Shown in pieces: positions 63,036 through 64,000 of a stretch of DNA of 64,000 nucleotides (position 1 is its first letter; each line of letters starts with the position of its first letter). Source of the DNA: Opitutaceae bacterium. Its GTDB lineage: Bacteria > Verrucomicrobiota > Verrucomicrobiia > Opitutales > Opitutaceae. The DNA lies in contig JADJTK010000025.1 in NCBI GenBank assembly GCA_016711225.1, forward strand, positions 1 to 64,000, given 5' to 3'. A model generated the notes under the pieces. It did not search any database. It was not told the origin of the DNA and was given only the letters and a program-made list of their open reading frames with translations. The position numbers and the translations under genes were made by a program.

Positions 63036-64000
63036 ATGGCCAAGAACATCACCATCGCCCGGCTCAATACGCTCGTCACGGCCAACGCCGTCCAGTTCAC
63101 CAAGGAGCTTGACCGCGCCGGGGCCGTTGCGAAGTCCAAGGGGAAGGGCATCAACGACGCCCTCCGCGGCATCGGTGGAGCGCTCGGGGTTGGCCTTTCC
63201 GTCGGCGCCGTCGTGGCCTTCGGGAAGTCCGTGGTCGATCTAGGCGGGCAGATCACGGACCTTGCGTCGGTCGCCAACCTCACGCCGCGAGGCCTCCAGG
63301 CCATTTCGGCGGCCGCCATGCAAAACGGCGTATCCATGGAGGAGGTCGCGAAGGCATCGGAGAAGATGCGCGAGGGATTCGAGAGCGCCGCCACCAACGG
63401 AGCGGACCCGCTGAACAACAGCCTTCACAAACTCGGACTTTCGTCGGAGGGGTTGAAAGCCCTCTCCATGGAAGAGAAGTGGCAGGTCGTGGCAAAGAGC
63501 CTTTCCGGGGCGAGAAACCAGCAGCAGGCAATGAACATCGCCTCCGAAATCTTCGGAACGAAGATCGGCCCGAAGCTGCGCACGACTCTTGCCGACATCG
63601 CGGCAGCCGGTGGGGTGGAAGGATTGGCCCGAAATAGCGCCGGAATGATCATCACCGACCAGCAACTGAAGCTGCTCGACGATTTTGGAGACAAAGTGGA
63701 CCGCTTGGTCCTCAAGTCCAAGGTTCTGGCAGTTTCATTAATCGACCCCACCCGCGGATTTCAGGATCTCGGGGAGGCCATCGGCTGGGGGAATATCGAC
63801 AAGGCCATCTCGCATGGAGCTCTGGGACTTGCCGGCAAGGCCGCCCAGAAATTGGGCCTAATCCCGAAGCTCGAAGAAGCGAAATTCAAGAACGACATTC
63901 GGAACAGCGAGCCCAACGGGTTCATCCTCCCTGGAAGCAAATTGGGCACGGCCGAGGATCCGGTGATGGCCAAGATGCGGGCGGCCGAGAAGAAGGCGTG
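63036..64000 (+). CDS. Phage tail tape measure protein (partial)
   Basis: Starts MAKNITIARLNTLVTANAV and runs off the window in frame (at least 321 residues). The N-terminal coiled region leads to SVGAVVAFGKSVVDLGGQITDLASVANLTPRGLQ, quoted in part, typical of tape measure openings. Hydrophobic and Gly-rich helices alternate. Full length cannot be told. Confidence 0.8.
   Translation, partial: MAKNITIARLNTLVTANAVQFTKELDRAGAVAKSKGKGINDALRGIGGALGVGLSVGAVVAFGKSVVDLGGQITDLASVANLTPRGLQAISAAAMQNGVSMEEVAKASEKMREGFESAATNGADPLNNSLHKLGLSSEGLKALSMEEKWQVVAKSLSGARNQQQAMNIASEIFGTKIGPKLRTTLADIAAAGGVEGLARNSAGMIITDQQLKLLDDFGDKVDRLVLKSKVLAVSLIDPTRGFQDLGEAIGWGNIDKAISHGALGLAGKAAQKLGLIPKLEEAKFKNDIRNSEPNGFILPGSKLGTAEDPVMAKMRAAEKKA

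Larger units (their letters stand above)
40398..64000 (+). mobile_element. HK97-like siphoprophage (right end outside window)
   Basis: Gene order is control region, RecT-like plus nuclease, replication, HNH, terminase, portal, protease, capsid, connectors, fibre, lipoproteins, tail genes, tape measure. This is a temperate tailed phage of the HK97 capsid type. The left limit is uncertain: if the tRNA-Glu integrase (34513) belongs to this phage, the prophage starts at the tRNA and includes the cassette array. The right end lies beyond the window. Early genes are chained by 4-base start/stop overlaps. Confidence 0.9.

Overview
This is a high-GC bacterial chromosome segment. It most resembles an Opitutaceae-like member of the Verrucomicrobiota. 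That placement is an inference from the style of the proteins (FmdB-type regulator, cyclophilin with an Ig-like domain, flagellar cluster, integrase type) and was not tested by a search.

Layout: (1) 1-9.5 kb holds chromosomal genes: an ABC exporter pair, a DUF3347 protein, glutamyl-Q tRNA(Asp) synthetase, an FmdB-like protein, a secreted cyclophilin, a methyltransferase and a DPM1-like glycosyltransferase. (2) 9.5-10.2 kb is non-coding and full of degenerate word repeats. (3) 10.2-24.0 kb is one minus-strand flagellar operon, transcribed flgB-flgC-fliE-fliF-fliG-fliH-fliI-fliJ-motE-like-fliK-flgD-flgE-fliL-fliM-fliN-fliO. It encodes the rod, MS ring, switch, export ATPase, hook and stator-associated parts, and a sigma-54-type promoter precedes flgB. 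(4) 24.2-29.6 kb is divergent and carries cheR, cheB, an atypical PAS histidine kinase and a degenerate HD-GYP response regulator. (5) 29.8-34.36 kb carries lipA, a GH10 xylanase, an AMP nucleosidase and a papain-like protease. (6) tRNA-Glu(CTC) at 34365 is followed directly by a phage-type tyrosine integrase. (7) 36.17-40.0 kb is a run of minus-strand gene cassettes separated by attC-like sites, five of them exactly 90 bp long, with no integron integrase in the window: a CALIN-type array. (8) 40.4-64.0 kb is an HK97-like siphoprophage: divergent ribbon-helix-helix regulators, a RecT-like protein with a PD-(D/E)XK nuclease, replication genes, HNH, terminase, portal, ClpP-type protease, capsid, connectors, a tail fibre with an S74 chaperone, small lipoproteins, tail genes and a tape measure cut by the window end.

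Sequence quality matters for reading this annotation. At least 16 genes, chromosomal and phage alike, are broken by frameshifts that look like single-base homopolymer indels. In nearly every case, adding or removing one base restores a full-length family member. I treat these as probable sequencing or assembly errors, not pseudogenes, and give each as one gene with the break marked.

The most interesting feature is the cassette array. It lies between the tRNA-linked integrase and the prophage control region, and some of its attC sites are open reading frame so that neighbouring cassettes read into each other. Next in interest are the two divergent ribbon-helix-helix regulators with shared operator-like repeats, the tail fibre that begins with a signal peptide and contains synonymously diverged repeats, and the kinase and HD-GYP pair with degenerate active sites.
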